Of a stretch of DNA of 11,251 bases, positions 1 through 9,208 are shown in pieces. The first letter of the stretch is position 1. The number at the start of each line of letters is the position of its first letter. Where the stretch lies: the NCBI GenBank assembly GCA_017743275.1, contig JAGHZG010000020.1, positions 1-11,251 of the forward strand, given 5' to 3'. The DNA comes from Chloroflexota bacterium. Its GTDB lineage: Bacteria; Chloroflexota; Anaerolineae; B4-G1; DUEL01. The notes under the pieces were generated by a model. The model was not told the DNA's origin. It searched no databases and saw only the letters and a program-made list of their open reading frames with translations. The position numbers were made by a program, and so were the translations under genes.

Positions 1-252
1 AAGGGGCGCTTTAGCGCCTCGTCTTCGCCTGAGCCTGGCCGTTTACGGCCAGGCGAAAAGCCAGCGGCCCAGCCCGACAAAACTGGGACACACCCATCCT
101 TATGTGCGCGCAGAGAGACCTGGTCGGCGAAGGCCGATCATCACCGCAGGCCCAGGAAGGGTGACTTCAGCCAGCGCTGAATAGTTACGTCGCAATTTTA
201 TTTTACCCCACTACCCACAGGAAGCAAATGCGCCGCTGGTGACGGGAATCCC
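1..252. other. Intergenic region downstream of rpoC, no assignable gene
   Basis: I find no supportable gene here. Two plus-strand frames stay open to about position 180, but they have no start codon inside the window, and their translations are Ser/Pro/Arg-rich without any domain I recognise. The region holds several small hairpins: one near 5-17 (GGCGC/GCGCC around TTTA), a strong one at 33-54, and a six-pair stem near 121-138. It could contain the tail of a gene starting left of the window, or a decayed mobile element. Confidence 0.5.
33..54. repeat. Perfect 9-bp hairpin with TTTA loop
   Basis: The arm GCCTGGCCG at 33-41 pairs perfectly with CGGCCAGGC at 46-54 around the loop TTTA. A short A-run follows on the plus strand, not a T-run, so it is not a clear intrinsic terminator in that direction. 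Its centre resembles the centre of the large palindrome at 7431-7443 (GGCC, TTAC, GGCCA), so it may belong to a common short-palindrome family in this genome. No function can be assigned. Confidence 0.5.
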
Positions 253-288
253 ATAAAAAAAGAGGCGACCCCTGTGGGTCGCCTCTTT
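253..288 (-). terminator. Rho-independent terminator of rpoC
   Basis: A 13-bp perfect stem (259-271 with 276-288) closes a 4-nt loop. Read on the minus strand, the stem is followed at once by a run of T (complement of the A-run at 255-261). It lies 15 bp beyond the rpoC stop codon, in the correct orientation. The plus strand has only three T after the stem, so termination should mainly act on minus-strand transcripts. Confidence 0.9.
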
Positions 289-302
289 GCTATCCCTTCA
301 CC

Positions 303-4745
<4,443 letters not shown>

Positions 4746-4790
4746 AAACCCCCTCCAATCCCCCTTGCGTTTACGAGGGATAAACACAAA

Positions 4791-4820
4791 CAAAGCGCTT
4801 GAGCCCTTGTCTCAGCGCTT
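4791..4820 (-). promoter_or_regulatory. Terminator-like hairpin in the rpoC leader (possible attenuator)
   Basis: In the predicted rpoC leader, AAGCGCTGAG pairs with CTCAAGCGCTT (10 bp with one bulged A, 7-nt loop). On the minus strand a U-rich stretch follows (TTTGTTTGTGTTT), then about 30 nt to the Shine-Dalgarno sequence. A stem followed by a U-rich tract inside a leader suggests transcription attenuation, but the U-tract is interrupted by G and no competing antiterminator stem was identified. Confidence 0.35.
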
Positions 4821-4867
4821 GATGAAGATGGTCACAAGTTTACCGGTACCTGCTGGAAAGTGGAAGT

Positions 4868-4895
4868 ATTATAAACCCTTTTGAGGTTTTGTCAA
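4868..4895 (-). promoter_or_regulatory. Consensus housekeeping-sigma promoter of rpoC
   Basis: On the minus strand, TTGACA (4895-4890) and TATAAT (4873-4868) are both perfect consensus hexamers separated by 16 bp. Predicted transcription starts near 4861, giving a leader of about 115 nt before the rpoC ATG. The promoter lies just past the terminator of the upstream operon, so rpoC appears to be transcribed independently. Confidence 0.85.
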
Positions 4896-4914
4896 GTTTG
4901 CGCGCTGAAAGACC

Positions 4915-4951
4915 GTTTTTATGGCGGCGGCTTCGCCGCCGCCATAAAAAC
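4915..4951 (-). terminator. Strong hairpin terminator of the tusA operon
   Basis: A perfect 16-bp stem (4915-4930 with 4936-4951) has a GCC/GGC-rich core and a 5-nt loop. T/A runs flank it on both sides, so it can act on either strand. For minus-strand transcription it closes the tusA-cytochrome b-CCG operon 41 bp after the last stop codon, and it separates that operon from the rpoC promoter. Confidence 0.85.
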
Positions 4952-4957
4952 TCTAAT

Positions 4958-4992
4958 AAGGTGACAGTCACCCTCAAGGTGACTGTCACCTT
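4958..4992. repeat. 15-bp inverted repeat made of two 13-bp palindromes
   Basis: The arm at 4958-4972 is the exact reverse complement of 4978-4992, with the 5-nt spacer CTCAA. Each arm is itself a palindrome, GGTGAC-N-GTCACC, with N being A in one and T in the other; the centres (4966 and 4984) are 18 bp apart. The right arm touches the stop codon of the CCG protein gene. It has no T-run of its own, and the real terminator follows at once. It could be a protein-binding site, an mRNA 3' structure or a REP-like dispersed palindrome. Confidence 0.7.
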
Positions 4993-6239
4993 CACACCAC
5001 CAGTGCGTCGGCGATCAGGTCCACCGCGCCCCTGACCTCCACGCCCAGGCCGTAACGGTCGCTAAGGTCGGCCAGTTGCGTCTTACAGTTCTCGCAGGTG
5101 GTGACGACCCACCGGGCACCGGTGCGCTGAATCTGCTCCACTTTGGGCCGTCCGGCCTTCATCCGGACCTCAAACATATCCGGTTCAGCAATCAACCCGC
5201 CGCCCCCGCCGCAGCACCAGTTCAGTTCCCGGTTCGGCGAGAGTTCCCGGAAATCGGTGGCGACGGCACGGATCATCATCCGCGGTTCCTCAAAGATGCC
5301 CGCGTTCCGGCCCAGGTTGCAGGGGTCGTGGTAGGTCATCGGCACATCAAAGGCACCCTCCCGGACCCGGATGCGCCCCTCCTGCAGGTACGACGCGACC
5401 AGTTGTACCACGCTGACCCGCTGGATGCCCGCGATTTCGTCCCCGAACCAGTGGTCCCAGAAATTCCGCAGGGTCCGGGTGGCGTGGCCGCACTCCGCGT
5501 AGGCAATGACCTGCGCGCCCAGGCGACGGGCCTCCTGGACGATCCAGTGGGCCGCCTGTTTCGCCTTCTCTATGTCGCCGACGAAGAACGAATGGTTGGT
5601 GGCGGTGAACATGCTCAGCGACCAGGACTCCTTCGCGGCGTGGAAGATTTTCGCCAGCGGGATGATGGCGTGCTCGCCGACCACCGGCACGTAGAGGACG
5701 CGCGCCGGTTCGTCCACCGGAATGCGCAGGTCGGGGACACCCCACTCCTCCCGGATTCGCCCCTCCAGTTCCCGGATCTGGTCCACGTAGAACTCTTTGA
5801 GGGCATCAATGATCTCCCCTTTGCTCACCTCGGCGTTGCCGATTTCAGCCACCATCTCCATCCCCATCCCCTCCTGGCCCAGGGCATACCGGCCCATATT
5901 GACCAGCAGTGCCGTGTCCAGGTCAAAGGGGCAGAAGACGGAGCACCTTCGGCAGCCCGTGCATTCCCAGAGCGCCTGCCGGAGTTCGGAGACTGTCCGC
6001 TCGTCGGCGAGATCGGTTTCCCGGTACCAGCTCAGGAGCCCCTTCCGGCCGTTGCCTCCTCGCTGGAGCAGTTTCTTGACCAGCATCATCCGGTAGGCTG
6101 GAATGTGCGCGGGATTGCCGGAGGCGACGTAGAAGTGGCAGGCGTCTATACAGGCCCCGCAGCGGACGCAGATGTCCTGGTAGTACTGAAGCGGGCGGGT
6201 AATGCGCTGACGAACTGTATCCAGGAATTTGGTCAACAT
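4992..6239 (-). CDS. HdrD/DsrK-like iron-sulfur CCG-domain oxidoreductase subunit
   Basis: This 415-residue protein resembles the catalytic iron-sulfur subunit of heterodisulfide-reductase-like membrane complexes (DsrK, HdrD, TmcB). Two ferredoxin-type [4Fe-4S] motifs are visible: C24, C27, C30, C34 and C93, C96, C99, C103, the second ending CP. The C-terminal CCG domain is complete: C307 (DPCNLGR), C342-C343 (CCGGGGG), C382 and C385. The N-terminal CCG half keeps only C250 (AECGH). There is no signal peptide or membrane segment, so it is expected on the cytoplasmic face, bound to the cytochrome b encoded 9 bp upstream. AGGAGG overlaps the end of that gene, 5 nt before the ATG. Known family members exchange electrons between quinones and thiol-disulfides; the neighbouring TusA suggests a sulfur-carrier thiol or persulfide as partner (inference). 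GlcF-like or ETF:quinone oxidoreductase subunits are alternatives. Confidence 0.85.
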   Translation of the reverse strand: MLTKFLDTVRQRITRPLQYYQDICVRCGACIDACHFYVASGNPAHIPAYRMMLVKKLLQRGGNGRKGLLSWYRETDLADERTVSELRQALWECTGCRRCSVFCPFDLDTALLVNMGRYALGQEGMGMEMVAEIGNAEVSKGEIIDALKEFYVDQIRELEGRIREEWGVPDLRIPVDEPARVLYVPVVGEHAIIPLAKIFHAAKESWSLSMFTATNHSFFVGDIEKAKQAAHWIVQEARRLGAQVIAYAECGHATRTLRNFWDHWFGDEIAGIQRVSVVQLVASYLQEGRIRVREGAFDVPMTYHDPCNLGRNAGIFEEPRMMIRAVATDFRELSPNRELNWCCGGGGGLIAEPDMFEVRMKAGRPKVEQIQRTGARWVVTTCENCKTQLADLSDRYGLGVEVRGAVDLIADALVV

Positions 6240-6248
6240 CGCGTCCTC

Positions 6249-6962
6249 CTAACTCCGGGCGACCATTTTGGAGAGCACCGAGCCAGCGATATGGCTCAGT
6301 TTCCCGAAGGGGAAGTAGACCATCAGCAACTGGACCAGGGCGAAGTGCCAGATGAACGCGGGCCCCGTGCTTTCCGGAACCGGCTGCCAGCGGAAGGAAG
6401 CCAGTCCGGCGAAGAAACGGTGCAGTTCCTCCACCTCCACCGTCCGCAAGAGGCGCATGTGGAACCCGGTCAGGGCGATGCCAATGAGGAGAAAGAGGAC
6501 GAAGAAGTCCTCCGGGACGGAGAGCCACTTGACCGCGCCGCTCAACCGTCGGGCCAGCAGGTAGAAGAGGGGAATCGTGAAGAGGGTCCCGGCAATGGTC
6601 CCGGCGATGGCGGAGAAGGCGTGCTGCTGCTCCTTGCCCCAGTTCAGCAGTTTCCAGAGGAAATAGAAGTCGGTGAAGGCCCGGATGTGACCGACCAGGA
6701 CGAAGAGGAGCCCCAGGTGCATGATAAAACCACCAGCCCAGAGGAGCGGATTGACCCGTAGCAACCCCTTCAGGGTAAACATATCCACCAGCGCGTCCGC
6801 CAGCCGTCCCAGGCGGTTCTGGGGGCGGGGGAAGAGGGAGAGATGGGCCGGAGCCGGCCTTTTTTGCCACCACAGGTAGACCCGGTATGCCAGCCCGCCG
6901 AAGAAGACGACGACAGCGATGTAGGGGGTGATGTAGTAGAACAGAAAGGCCAGGGTTGTCAT
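6249..6962 (-). CDS. NarI/DsrM-type di-heme membrane cytochrome b
   Basis: This 237-residue integral membrane protein has about five hydrophobic segments (near residues 8-31, 72-95, 115-138, 150-170 and 200-220). Histidines H82 and H92 are 10 residues apart and H206 and H224 are 18 apart. These are the spacings of the four heme b ligands in E. coli NarI, so a di-heme quinone-reactive cytochrome is well supported. Family knowledge: NarI/DsrM subunits move electrons between menaquinol and a cytoplasmic partner, here probably the adjacent CCG protein. I chose the ATG at 6962 because AGGAGG lies 5 nt before it; a GTG six bases upstream would overlap the Shine-Dalgarno site. The gene is shorter than DsrM, which usually carries extra helices. 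The stop codon overlaps the next gene's ribosome-binding site, indicating coupled translation. Confidence 0.85.
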   Translation of the reverse strand: MTTLAFLFYYITPYIAVVVFFGGLAYRVYLWWQKRPAPAHLSLFPRPQNRLGRLADALVDMFTLKGLLRVNPLLWAGGFIMHLGLLFVLVGHIRAFTDFYFLWKLLNWGKEQQHAFSAIAGTIAGTLFTIPLFYLLARRLSGAVKWLSVPEDFFVLFLLIGIALTGFHMRLLRTVEVEELHRFFAGLASFRWQPVPESTGPAFIWHFALVQLLMVYFPFGKLSHIAGSVLSKMVARS

Positions 6963-6979
6963 AGACACCTCCTGGGGCT

Positions 6980-7007
6980 GTAGGACAACTGCGAGCAGTT
7001 GTCCTAC
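6980..7007. repeat. 12-bp perfect palindrome spanning the tusA stop codon
   Basis: A perfect 12-bp stem (6980-6991 with 6996-7007) with loop CGAG covers the tusA stop codon. It ends 6 bp before the Shine-Dalgarno sequence of the cytochrome b gene. There is no T-run, so read-through is expected. In the mRNA it could set a processing or stability boundary or influence initiation of the next gene. Its sharp, perfect symmetry suggests a dispersed REP-like element. Confidence 0.7.
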
Positions 7008-7243
7008 TTCACGCGGCGGATGTAGAACTTGAAAACACCCTCGCCCTTCTCCATCCCCAGCAGTTCGTTGCCGGTGCTCTTACACCAGGCCTGAACGTCG
7101 GCGACGGAGCCGGGGTCGGTAGCCAACACTTCCAGAACGCCGCCCACGGAGACGTTCTTGATCTCCTGGCTGGTCTTGACCACCGGCATGGGGCATTTCA
7201 GCCCACGGGCGTCCAGGGTCTTTTCGGGGGTGTATTCTGCCAT
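7004..7243 (-). CDS. tusA: TusA/SirA-family sulfur carrier protein
   Basis: This 79-residue protein has the TusA fold signature DARGLKCPMPV, with the sulfur-carrying cysteine at C17 followed by P18 and P20. Family members carry persulfide sulfur on this cysteine between desulfurases, rhodaneses and acceptors in the cytoplasm, for example in tRNA thiolation, molybdenum cofactor work or dissimilatory sulfur metabolism. I chose the ATG at 7243 because AGGAGG lies 6 nt upstream; an upstream in-frame codon would add nine residues without such a site. It is first in an operon with a DsrM-like cytochrome and a DsrK-like CCG protein. No DsrE, rhodanese or desulfurase is visible in the window. A second cysteine (C59, AWCKS) is not part of the family motif. 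Confidence 0.9.
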   Translation of the reverse strand: MAEYTPEKTLDARGLKCPMPVVKTSQEIKNVSVGGVLEVLATDPGSVADVQAWCKSTGNELLGMEKGEGVFKFYIRRVK

Positions 7244-7263
7244 TTTGTGCCTCCTGTTTTTGA

Positions 7264-7292
7264 GATTCACCGCAATCTTTGCGCCCTGTCAA
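7264..7292 (-). promoter_or_regulatory. Possible tusA-operon promoter in the palindrome arm
   Basis: On the minus strand, a perfect TTGACA (7292-7287) lies at the outer end of the left palindrome arm, 44 bp upstream of the tusA start. At 17-bp spacing the -10 candidate is TGAATC, a poor match, so only the -35 element is convincing. The corresponding place on the right arm carries the same TTGACA facing the gene on the other side. Confidence 0.3.
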
Positions 7293-7450
7293 GTCTCTTA
7301 AAATCGTACCGGGGGCAGAAAGCCCAAAGTCCTGAAAAACCGTACCTCCAGAGTGCCGTAACGGCTGAGACTGGCTGCGCTCACCGGCTTTTATTAACCC
7401 CTCACCCCCCTTGATCCCCCCTCTCCCCTTGGCCTTACGGCCAGGGGAGA
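7285..7450. repeat. Left part of a split 292-bp palindrome (foldback or MITE-like element)
   Basis: 7285-7392 is the inverted copy of 9043-9149, with about eight differences over 108 positions. Inside it, 7403-7434 is the inverted counterpart of 7439-7450 plus 9024-9042, with only three substitutions and one extra base. The centre is the loop TTAC at 7435-7438. With the IS110 element removed (7451-9023), the two parts form one continuous imperfect palindrome of about 292 bp. The left arm has about 11 extra bases near 7393-7402. No open frame is supported inside, so it looks like a noncoding foldback or MITE-like element. I see no clear target-site duplication at its outer ends. Confidence 0.8.
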
Positions 7451-7565
7451 TGCTCTCAAAATTGTCAAGGAAGCGATGGGGGAGAGGTGTAGGAGGGGAG
7501 CGAAAAAGTGACAATACTTCCCCTCCCCCTCTTCTGAGAGGGTTTGCATATGTTTAAAATTGAGC

Positions 7566-7595
7566 GACGGCGAAGAGCGCTTTCTTCGCTCCGTC
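7566..7595 (-). terminator. Hairpin over the transposase stop codon
   Basis: Five pairs (7566-7570 with 7591-7595) and five more (7571-7575 with 7584-7588) form a stem with a 2-nt bulge and an 8-nt loop, covering most of the transposase stop codon. On the minus strand it is followed by GCTCAATTTTAAAC, a weak U-tract. It may be a terminator or an mRNA 3' structure of the element. Confidence 0.45.
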
Positions 7596-8607
7596 ACACC
7601 CGGGCGATGTGCCGCCGGAGGTCAAACGGCTCTCCACAGCAGTACACTGCCCAGGCCCAGACCACGATTTTGCGTGCCGCCGCCACCAGGGCAACCATAT
7701 GGGGCTTCCCCCGCTGGCGGAGCCGACGGTAAAATCGGGCCAGAGGACTACTTGTCCCCTTCAACCCGCCCCGAGCGGCCGCTACCAGGAGGGAACGCCA
7801 GCGGGTATCCCCCTGCTTGCTAATGCGCCCTCGGGGAGGCCGCTTCCCGCTCTGGTGGATGCGGGGGTCCAAACCCAGATAGGCGACCAACCCTTTGGCA
7901 TCCCGACGGCCCAACTGCGCCCAGCGGATCAGCAAAGCCACCAGTGCGTGGACCGTCTTCTCCCCCACTCCGGGCACGCTGAGCAGACGGCGTCGTAGCC
8001 CGTCCAGGTCGGGAAAATCCCGGTACAGACGGCCGATATGCTTCTTCGTCCGCCGGATCAGCCCTTCCAGGAACTGAATATGTTCCTGCAAATCCCGGAC
8101 TTCGGGGGCATCAGGGGAGATCCCCTGGCTCAGGTAGGCCTCCAGGCGGTTCTGCTCCCGCTGTCGTTCTACCTCCAGTTCCCGCCATCGCTCGGCCAGG
8201 CGGAGGAGGTGACCTGCGGGTTCTGGCCAGGGCTTCCAGGGGTGGAGGTCCTGGCGATGCTCGGCCCCGTAGAGGGCCAGCATCTGGCTATCCAGAGGGT
8301 CGGTCTTGGCCCGGTATCCTCGCCCCTGCTGCCATTGGCGTACCTGCCGGGGGTTGGGGTACAGGATGCACTGGCGATGTTCGTACAGCCAGTACATCAA
8401 GGGTCGTTCATACCCTCCGCAGGGTTCAATAACCCAGATCACCTCCTCGCCCCGGCTCTGCTGCTGCACTTGCCGGAAAAGGGTTTCAAACTTTTCCAGC
8501 CGATTGGGGAAGGAGCCCAGGTACTGGGGAGAAGAGTCCTGGCCTGCCCGGAAGAGAGCCACGGCCAGGGTATCCCGACTGCCGTCCACACCGATATAAA
8601 GGCTCAT
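7594..8607 (-). CDS. IS110-family transposase (DEDD RuvC-like plus Tnp C-terminal domain)
   Basis: This 337-residue protein is the recombinase of the element. The N-terminal RuvC-like domain shows the DEDD residues D8 (GVDGS), E61 (WVIEPCG), D103 and D106 (KTDPLD). A helix-hairpin-helix segment LLSVPGVGEKTVHAL lies at 208-222. The C-terminal Tnp domain has the GRISKQGD motif at 260-267, where S263 is the likely catalytic serine. Length and motifs are complete, so it may be active. The ATG at 8607 has AGGAGG six bases upstream. Family knowledge: IS110 recombinases act on circular double-stranded intermediates, and in the IS110 group they are guided by a bridge RNA encoded upstream of the gene. 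A structured segment occupies that place here. Confidence 0.95.
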   Translation of the reverse strand: MSLYIGVDGSRDTLAVALFRAGQDSSPQYLGSFPNRLEKFETLFRQVQQQSRGEEVIWVIEPCGGYERPLMYWLYEHRQCILYPNPRQVRQWQQGRGYRAKTDPLDSQMLALYGAEHRQDLHPWKPWPEPAGHLLRLAERWRELEVERQREQNRLEAYLSQGISPDAPEVRDLQEHIQFLEGLIRRTKKHIGRLYRDFPDLDGLRRRLLSVPGVGEKTVHALVALLIRWAQLGRRDAKGLVAYLGLDPRIHQSGKRPPRGRISKQGDTRWRSLLVAAARGGLKGTSSPLARFYRRLRQRGKPHMVALVAAARKIVVWAWAVYCCGEPFDLRRHIARV

Positions 8608-8639
8608 CCTCCACCTCCTCGGTATAGGTGTAGAGGCCC

Positions 8640-8819
8640 ACTATTCCCGGGGGATGAGGGTTCAGGTATGGTCTGGTATACGGGCTGCGAGCCCTGGATG
8701 CTCTCCATACTGGTTTTTCCTGCCCTCCTCATCTCGGATTCGGGCTTGGGAGCCCTGAGGGGGAAGCAGTCTCCCGGGAAAGGGGCTGTCCCCCTTCCGC
8801 AGTGACGGTCAGAAGGGGC
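8640..8819 (-). ncRNA. Putative IS110 bridge RNA, about 180 nt
   Basis: Upstream of the transposase on the same strand, the sequence folds in the order known for IS621-type bridge RNAs. First comes a 5' stem-loop (GGAAGGGG with CCCCUUUCC, near 8777-8798). Next is a loop around the apical hairpin GGGCU-CCCA-AGCCC (8742-8755), possibly target-binding. Last is a well-formed internal loop: stem GUAUGG/CCAUAC (8666-8671 with 8705-8710), ten unpaired bases on each side (8672-8681 and 8695-8704), and apical hairpin GGGCU-CGC-AGCCC (8682-8694). The ten-base sides match the two element ends, as expected for a donor-binding loop. The 5' end is inferred from a promoter-like site at 8826-8831; the 3' end is approximate. 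No expression evidence is available. Confidence 0.6.
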
Positions 8820-8825
8820 AAGGAG

Positions 8826-8848
8826 AATATACCATATTTTGGTTAAAG
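8826..8848 (-). promoter_or_regulatory. Possible promoter of the bridge RNA (extended -10)
   Basis: On the minus strand, TGGTATATT forms an extended -10 (TATATT at 8831-8826). At 16-bp spacing the -35 would be TTGTTC, a weak match. A start near 8819 would give a transcript covering the whole structured segment. The local sequence is AT-rich inside a very GC-rich element, which supports a promoter role. Confidence 0.4.
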
Positions 8849-8852
8849 AACA

Positions 8853-9020
8853 AGGCCGGGGGCCGGGGACCTATCTCCCCGGAGGCTCAGGGCCTTGAGG
8901 GGGGAACGGCCTTCCCGGCCCCAACCCAATGATACCAGGCCGGGGGCCGGGGACCTATCTCCCCGGAGGCTCAGGGCCTTGAGGGGGGAACGGCCTTCCC
9001 GGCCCCAACCCAATGATACC
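8853..9020. repeat. Exact 84-bp tandem duplication at the left end of the IS
   Basis: 8853-8936 and 8937-9020 are identical. Each unit contains a perfect 7-bp hairpin (first copy 8863-8869 with 8876-8882, loop CCTATC) and a GGGAA/TTCCC stem. Each unit ends in the sequence next to the element terminus (GATACCAG). The outer copy has the full ATACCAGA that matches the RNA; the inner one reads ATACCAGG. Two copies without spacers exclude a CRISPR array. The perfect identity points to a recent duplication. An open frame across both copies is not coding. Confidence 0.95.
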
Positions 9021-9023
9021 AGA

Positions 9024-9149
9024 GGGGGGACAAAGTGGGGTGAAAAGCCGGTGAGCGCAGAAAGTGCCAGCCGTTACGGCACTCCGGAGGTACGGTTTTT
9101 CAGGACTTTGGGCTTCTACCCCCGGTACGATTTTAAAAGACTTGACAGG
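9024..9149. repeat. Right part of the split 292-bp palindrome
   Basis: 9043-9149 is the inverted copy of 7285-7392. 9024-9042 continues the GC-rich inner stem that pairs with 7403-7421. Short hairpins lie inside the arm (for example AGTGCC with GGCACT near 9063-9083). The outer end carries TTGACA pointing toward the DUF885 gene. Confidence 0.8.
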
Positions 9150-9171
9150 TTTGTTAATTATTAATTATTTT
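9142..9171 (+). promoter_or_regulatory. Possible promoter of the DUF885 gene
   Basis: TTGACA at 9142-9147, at the outer end of the right palindrome arm, is followed by a strongly AT-rich stretch. The best -10 candidates are TTATTT (9165-9170, 17-bp spacing) and TATTTT (9166-9171). The start codon is about 40 bp further on. Only the -35 element is a good match. Confidence 0.4.
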
Positions 9172-9208
9172 GTGTCTTCGCGGTAAACATTCATCCAGGA
9201 GGCACTCA

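Larger units (their letters stand above)
7451..9023 (-). mobile_element. IS110-family insertion sequence, about 1573 bp, intact
   Basis: The element carries a full-length DEDD transposase, a long structured left end upstream of it (8608-9023) and a short right end (7451-7593). I place the ends by two agreeing arguments. First, the trinucleotide AGA occurs at 7448-7450 and at 9021-9023, and removing the DNA between them restores the surrounding palindrome. Second, one loop of the putative bridge RNA matches 7449-7457 on one side and 9016-9023 on the other. IS110 elements normally make no target duplication and have no long terminal inverted repeats, which fits. The exact cut may be one or two bases off because TC or CT could be the core. 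The right end also holds a hairpin (7492-7500 with 7517-7526) and a 7-bp inverted pair (7461-7467 with 7509-7515). Confidence 0.8.

Noticed and set aside
1..180. Tail of a coding sequence entering the window on the plus strand
   Set aside because: Two frames are open at once, the composition is low in hydrophobic residues, and no motif is recognisable; strong hairpins argue for noncoding DNA.
5076..6761. Plus-strand open frame of 561 codons
   Set aside because: It is antisense to the cytochrome b and CCG protein genes and rich in His, Pro and Asp without motifs.
8853..9020. CRISPR array
   Set aside because: Two adjacent identical 84-bp units without spacers and no cas genes nearby.
7285..9149. 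Long terminal inverted repeats of a DDE-type transposon
   Set aside because: The transposase is IS110 (DEDD plus serine), which does not use such ends. The repeats become one palindrome when the IS is removed, and there is no matching target duplication at 7285/9149.
8895..9164. Plus-strand 89-codon frame
   Set aside because: It runs through the exact 84-bp tandem repeat and the palindrome arm; its repetitive translation simply mirrors the DNA repeats.
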